Shown here in pieces: positions 23,315-26,947 of a DNA stretch of 26,947 nt (position 1 is the stretch's first letter; every line of letters begins with the position of its first letter). Under the pieces are notes generated by a model. It was not told the DNA's origin. It saw nothing but the letters and a program-made list of their open reading frames with translations, and made no database searches. Origin of the DNA: JANXXV01 sp038200305 (GTDB lineage Bacteria > Acidobacteriota > Terriglobia > Bryobacterales > Bryobacteraceae); assembly GCA_038200305.1 (NCBI GenBank), contig JBBPYD010000141.1:1-26947 (forward strand). The letters are read 5' to 3'. The translations under genes were made by a program, and so were the position numbers.

Positions 23315-23977
23315 GTGGCAGGATTTTCCTTATACATTTGCGAAACGAAGCCAATTGTAGTCGAAGGGCTCCTGAGAGTAGCCGCAGCGAGCGGCATATT
23401 CCACGTGTGCGGTTGTTCGGCAGAGATCGTTGGCGCCCTCGCAGAAATTGAGCGGCTGCAGCCGGAGATTATCCTGCTCGGTAGCCTGAGCCCCGCGCGA
23501 TCGTTGCTGGCAGCGATTCCAAGGCTTTTGGCCATTGCACCTCATGCGCGTATTATTGTGTGGCCGGACGCCGATCCAGCCGCCCAGGAGAGTATTCGCT
23601 GCCTTCAAGCAGGCGCCATGGGCGTTCTTTGTAAGTCCACACCAGTTACCAAAATGTTGGACTGCTTGAGCCGCGTAGCAAAAGGTGAAATTTGGATTGA
23701 GAAGTCTCCTGAATCGGCAAATATTCCTGTAGGCGGTAATCGTCCCCGTCTCGCTAAGATTACGCCCCGTGAGCGGGACATTATCGAGCACTTATGCCGC
23801 GGCTTGAAGAACAAAGAGATCGCGGACGCTTTGGGCATCAAGTCCGGCACTGTGAAGACTCACTTGATGCATATTTTTGAAAAGACCGGGTGCAAAGACC
23901 GGTTCCAGCTTGCCATCCATGGACGCCAAGTGCTTGACCCTCTTGGCTCTGGCTGGGAAGCGTTTGACATGAAATGA
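23315..23977 (+). CDS. LuxR-family (NarL-type) regulator with degenerate receiver domain
   Basis: A 220-residue DNA-binding regulator; GTG start at 23315 after AGAGGGA. The N-terminal 120 residues have a receiver-like pattern, but the phosphorylation residues are missing. The acidic pair usually found before HPIVREG is E10-T11 (CETKPIVVEG). The phosphoacceptor Asp position in PEIILLGSLSP is G56. The conserved Lys is kept (K107, VLCKST). The C-terminal LuxR helix-turn-helix (about 145-200, ITPRERDIIEHL, NKEIADALGIKSGTVKTHL, IFEKTG) is intact. It is therefore probably not controlled by phosphorelay in the usual way; ligand or protein binding is possible. Its last bases overlap the start of the membrane protein gene (ATGA), so their synthesis is linked. 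Confidence 0.85.
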   Translation: MAGFSLYICETKPIVVEGLLRVAAASGIFHVCGCSAEIVGALAEIERLQPEIILLGSLSPARSLLAAIPRLLAIAPHARIIVWPDADPAAQESIRCLQAGAMGVLCKSTPVTKMLDCLSRVAKGEIWIEKSPESANIPVGGNRPRLAKITPRERDIIEHLCRGLKNKEIADALGIKSGTVKTHLMHIFEKTGCKDRFQLAIHGRQVLDPLGSGWEAFDMK

Positions 23978-25584
23978 GTGTGTCCCAAGTTGCAAGGCCG
24001 TCCACAACACCTGTCAACTTAAGCCGAGTTCTTCAGACGCGCTGGGGTAAGTGGGTAATCCCGTCGCTTTCCGATTTCTTTTTTGCCGCCATGACCCTTT
24101 GGATGTTCGCAACCGGGCAGGGGTGGAGCCAGCTTTTGATGGATGGCGACACAGGTTGGCACATCCGCACCGGAGAATACATTCTGGATCGCCATTCTGT
24201 GCCGGCCGCGGATCTTTTCTCGTTTTCCAAAGCCAGCCAACCGTGGTTCGCGTGGGAATGGCTTTCCGATGTTATTTATGGGTTCCTGTTCCGCGGCATA
24301 GGCTTGAAAGGCGTCGTTTTACTGTCGGGGTTGACGATTTCTTTAACCGCGGCCATCCTGCTGCGCTACATGCTATGGCGGAAGGCCAACCTGTTTATCT
24401 CGCTAACCGTCACTCTCTTCTGCGCGAGTGCGGCATCGATCCATTTTCATGCGCGGCCACACCTGTTTACGCTCCTACTGCTGGTGGTCTCTATGTGGAC
24501 CTTGGACCGCGACCGCGCCAACCACGGGCGTGTTGTCTGGCTGCTGATTCCCTTAACCACTCTTTGGACTAACCTGCATGGCGGATTCCTGGCGATGATT
24601 GCCCTGACGGGTTTGCTAGCGGGGGGATCGGCGGTAGAAGCATTTTTGTTTGAAAGGCTGAAATGGGCCGATGCCCGGCGGTATTCGATTCTTTGGGCCG
24701 GTTGCAGCATGGCTACGCTGCTGAATCCTTACGGTATCGGACTGCATAAGCATCTTCTGGAATACCTGAAATCGGACTGGATACGGGACATGGTGCAAGA
24801 GTTCCATTCCCCGAATTTCCACTCAGAGAGCATGCTTTACTTTGAGATTCTGCTGTTCTTGAGCGTTGCTGCCGCTACCGCCTTTGTACGCCGGCGGCAC
24901 GTGGTGGAAGCACTATGGTTAGGCTATTTCGCGCATATGGCCCTTGCTTCGGCGCGTCATGTCACTCTATTTGTTCTCATTGCAGGACCATTGGTTGCAT
25001 CGGAGTTATCCCGGTGGTGGGCGGAATGGAGCGGAGGGCAACCGCGAAAGTCGATGACGGGTATTGTAAACCAGCTCGCAGAGGACTTGAGCGGCGGCTT
25101 TCAGTGGGCGAGTATCTGGCCGCTGGCTCTGGCCTTAAGCCTGGCCGCGATTGGCAATCCCATCCACTGGCCGGCGGACTTTCCAGCTTCGCAATTCCCA
25201 ATCGAGATAGTAAGTGCAAATCAGAATCGGATACAGGCATCGCGAGTGCTTACGTCCGACCAATGGGGGGATTATTTAATCTTTAGGTTTTACCCTAAGC
25301 AGAAGGTTTTTATCGATGGCCGGAGCGATTTCTACGGTAAAGACATTGGGAAGGAGTATCTCGCCGTCTTGCAGGGTCAGTATAGCTGGGAAAAGATTCT
25401 GAATAAGTACTCCTTTGACCTGGTGCTCGCGCCGGTTAGTTGGCCCCTGTGCTCGCTTCTCAAGAAGAAAGACGAGTGGAGGGTGTTAGCGGACGATGGC
25501 AAGGCGATCCTCTTTCAGAGGGAGACAACAATTGAAAAAACCGTCCGTGAGGCTAATGAAAACAACCGTTACCGCCGAAAGTAA
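23974..25584 (+). CDS. Polytopic membrane protein, GT-C glycosyltransferase-like
   Basis: A 536-residue inner-membrane protein with about ten predicted membrane segments. After the first segment (about 30-48) comes an extracytoplasmic loop with DGDTGWHIRTGEYIL; D57 and D59 are placed as in the first-loop acidic motif of GT-C lipid-sugar transferases, followed by WFAWEWLSDVIYG. The C-terminal about 110 residues are soluble (SDQWGDYLIFRFYP, KVFIDGRSDFYG, SWEKILNKYSFDLVLAP) and look like a conserved extracytoplasmic domain. I recognise it as a widespread uncharacterised family, but know no assigned function. Glycosylation of pilins or surface polymer is a plausible guess given the downstream Tad pilus genes. 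Its start overlaps the LuxR-type regulator stop by four bases. Confidence 0.7.
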   Translation: MSVSQVARPSTTPVNLSRVLQTRWGKWVIPSLSDFFFAAMTLWMFATGQGWSQLLMDGDTGWHIRTGEYILDRHSVPAADLFSFSKASQPWFAWEWLSDVIYGFLFRGIGLKGVVLLSGLTISLTAAILLRYMLWRKANLFISLTVTLFCASAASIHFHARPHLFTLLLLVVSMWTLDRDRANHGRVVWLLIPLTTLWTNLHGGFLAMIALTGLLAGGSAVEAFLFERLKWADARRYSILWAGCSMATLLNPYGIGLHKHLLEYLKSDWIRDMVQEFHSPNFHSESMLYFEILLFLSVAAATAFVRRRHVVEALWLGYFAHMALASARHVTLFVLIAGPLVASELSRWWAEWSGGQPRKSMTGIVNQLAEDLSGGFQWASIWPLALALSLAAIGNPIHWPADFPASQFPIEIVSANQNRIQASRVLTSDQWGDYLIFRFYPKQKVFIDGRSDFYGKDIGKEYLAVLQGQYSWEKILNKYSFDLVLAPVSWPLCSLLKKKDEWRVLADDGKAILFQRETTIEKTVREANENNRYRRK

Positions 25585-25683
25585 TGTGTAAGGCAAGCAC
25601 GGTGAGTAATCGTAGACCTTGTGATTGCAAGTACTATTTTTCTTCGACTTGTTAGTAGCTGGATGCGCAAGCTGGTGGAATAT

Positions 25684-26148
25684 ATGACGGCAGAGATTTG
25701 GATTACCGGGTTGGTTGGGGTTGCCGCGACGGTGGAGGACCTCGCGCGGCGGAAAGTCTCCAATTGGATTCCGATTGCCGCACTGCTAGGCGGAATCGGT
25801 TGTCAGATAGCGCGGCGCGGCTGGATGGGGCTGCCCTTTGCGGTGGCGGGCGCCGTTTGCGGGTTCTCCGTGTTTTTGCTTTTCTACGTCCTTGGCGGAA
25901 TAGGGGCGGGCGATATCAAGCTGATGGCGGGATTCGGAGCGGTCCTGGGTTACAACCGCCTGCTTGAGGCTGCGTTGTGGACCGCGGGAGTAGGCGGTCT
26001 GATTGCGCTTGGCGCGATCGCCTACCAGGCTCTGGCTGCAATGTGGCGCCGGAAAGATGGAAAGCGCTCCTTGGCCGGATGCGCGGAGTCGATTCCATAC
26101 GCCCCTGCCATCACATTGGGCGTCTGGCTTGCAATGGTGCCGCGATGA
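25684..26148 (+). CDS. cpaA: Prepilin peptidase, CpaA/TadV type (family A24)
   Basis: Aspartyl protease of the inner membrane that cleaves the leader of Flp-type prepilins. From the ATG at 25684 the protein has 154 residues and about four to five membrane segments. The two catalytic Asp are D19 in TVEDLARRKVSNW and D77 in the signature GAGDIKLMAGFG. The frame is open from GTG 25621, and ATG 25663 is another option. The 25684 start has GGTGGA a few bases upstream and places the first Asp at the position usual for CpaA. No N-methylation domain is present, as expected for the short TadV form. It stands 99 bp after the membrane protein gene, and cpaB follows, so it opens a Tad/Flp pilus gene set that continues beyond the window. 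Confidence 0.88.
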   Translation: MTAEIWITGLVGVAATVEDLARRKVSNWIPIAALLGGIGCQIARRGWMGLPFAVAGAVCGFSVFLLFYVLGGIGAGDIKLMAGFGAVLGYNRLLEAALWTAGVGGLIALGAIAYQALAAMWRRKDGKRSLAGCAESIPYAPAITLGVWLAMVPR

Positions 26149-26204
26149 AGAGAGTAACCCGGTGTTAGTGGTTTGTTCTCGTTTTGTATCGGGAGATTGA
26201 TTGA

Positions 26205-26947
26205 ATGGACCGCAGATTTCTCACTGTATTGGCTGTCAGTCTAATATTTGCACTCATCTTGTCCACGATCTTCTATAAGATTACGTCGGGCTCGGCGAGC
26301 GCAAAGAAAAGCGAGCCCACCGATCTGAAAGATGTGGTGATCGCCGCCAAGCCTCTTAATGTTGGCATGACAGTTAAGGCAGCCGATCTTCGGGTTGGCA
26401 AGGTGCCTACCGGACAATTTCCAAAGGGCGGCTTCTCTAATATCAATGAAGTAGTGGACCGGCCGGTGATCAGCAACGTCTTGCTGGATGAGCCGATTAA
26501 CGAAGGCCGGTTGGCCGCCCGTGGCAGCGGCGCTGGGCTCGCACCCATTATTCCAGTGGGGATGCGCGGCGTGACCGTCCGGGTAACCGATGTTGCCGGA
26601 GTGGCCGGATTCGTTCTTCCCGGCCTGCGTGTGGATGTGTTGGTGACCGGTCATCCGCCGTCCTCCGATGGCGTGATCACCGCAACCTGTTTGCAAAACT
26701 TACTCGTTCTGTCAGCGGGCCAAACTATTCAGCCGGATGGACGCGGTCAAGCCATCAATACCCCCACGGTCACCTTGCTTGCGACGCCGGAGGACGCGGA
26801 AACGCTCACTCTGGCTGGAAATCAGGGGACCGTTCAACTAATACTCCGCAATGGGAGCGATCAAGCGATTGAGAAAACGCCGGGAAGCGGCATGGACCGG
26901 CTGTTCGGGGGCCGAGGCCGGGCGGCGCCCCTCGTGGGGCCCGGGCG
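26205..26947 (+). CDS. cpaB: Flp pilus assembly protein CpaB/RcpC (3' end outside window)
   Basis: Tad secretion/pilus protein, thought to work in the periplasm around the outer-membrane secretin. The ATG at 26205 follows GGGAG nine bases upstream. An N-terminal membrane anchor (residues about 6-24, LTVLAVSLIFALILSTIFY) is followed by an SAF domain (about 43-105, VVIAAKPLNVGMTVKAADL). Next is the RcpC-like core, with the typical VGMRGVTVRVTDVAGVAGFVLPG and RVDVLVTG near 118-149 and a LLATPEDAETLTLA repeat-like segment near 192-205. The final visible residues (LFGGRGRAAPLVGPG) are encoded by unusually GC-rich DNA at the window edge. The gene is open at the edge, so total length is unknown. It follows the prepilin peptidase by 56 bp. 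Confidence 0.9.
   Translation, partial: MDRRFLTVLAVSLIFALILSTIFYKITSGSASAKKSEPTDLKDVVIAAKPLNVGMTVKAADLRVGKVPTGQFPKGGFSNINEVVDRPVISNVLLDEPINEGRLAARGSGAGLAPIIPVGMRGVTVRVTDVAGVAGFVLPGLRVDVLVTGHPPSSDGVITATCLQNLLVLSAGQTIQPDGRGQAINTPTVTLLATPEDAETLTLAGNQGTVQLILRNGSDQAIEKTPGSGMDRLFGGRGRAAPLVGPG

Noticed and set aside
1..26947. CRISPR array, tRNA or rRNA genes, insertion sequence ends
   Set aside because: Looked for regularly spaced repeats, cloverleaf-type sequences and terminal inverted repeats around transposase genes; none were seen by eye.

Overview
The window most resembles a soil Acidobacteriota genome, probably the Bryobacterales / Solibacter-like branch. This is inferred from three things: a very large TonB-dependent receptor with an N-terminal carboxypeptidase-regulatory-like domain and no SusD partner, many secreted enzymes of families common in that group, and a small protein of the DUF6982 type that I associate with acidobacteria. 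The DNA is moderately GC-rich and densely coding. I found no tRNA, rRNA, CRISPR array, insertion sequence or prophage.

Layout. (1) Positions 1-2169 carry housekeeping genes read leftwards: a CCA-adding / poly(A) polymerase-family nucleotidyltransferase cut by the window edge, and a XerD-type tyrosine recombinase. Diverging from them is a small conserved protein (2157-2642). (2) Positions 2742-17553 form one leftward run of seven tightly spaced genes, mostly secreted or outer-membrane. In transcription order they are an M28-like aminopeptidase, a DUF4091/GH123-like protein, a small Cache-like secreted protein, a putative esterase with Ig-like C-terminus, a TonB-dependent receptor, a GH42-like protein and a GH20 beta-hexosaminidase. 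It begins at a near-consensus sigma-70 promoter (TTGACA-N17-TAACGT) overlapped by an inverted repeat. A divergently read ROK-family regulator (17666-18886) sits next to it. (3) An APC-family amino-acid permease (18889-20283) converges on the ROK gene. (4) Reading rightwards from 20405 are a 58-residue GatC/AtzG-like protein, an amidase-signature enzyme coupled to it by a GTGA overlap, and a Tat-exported Gfo/Idh/MocA oxidoreductase broken by a one-base frameshift. (5) From 23315 come a LuxR-type regulator with a degenerate receiver, a polytopic membrane protein coupled to it by an ATGA overlap, a CpaA/TadV prepilin peptidase and a CpaB/RcpC pilus protein that runs off the window. The last two are Tad/Flp pilus assembly genes.

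Working model (inference): region 2 is a SusD-less utilisation locus for an amino-sugar-containing glycoconjugate, such as glycoprotein or glycopeptide material. Hexosaminidase, GH123-like and GH42-like enzymes, an esterase and an aminopeptidase would break up the substrate and the TonB-dependent receptor would import fragments, under control of the ROK protein. The amino-acid permease and the amidase operon next door could serve the peptide part. The substrate cannot be read from sequence alone.
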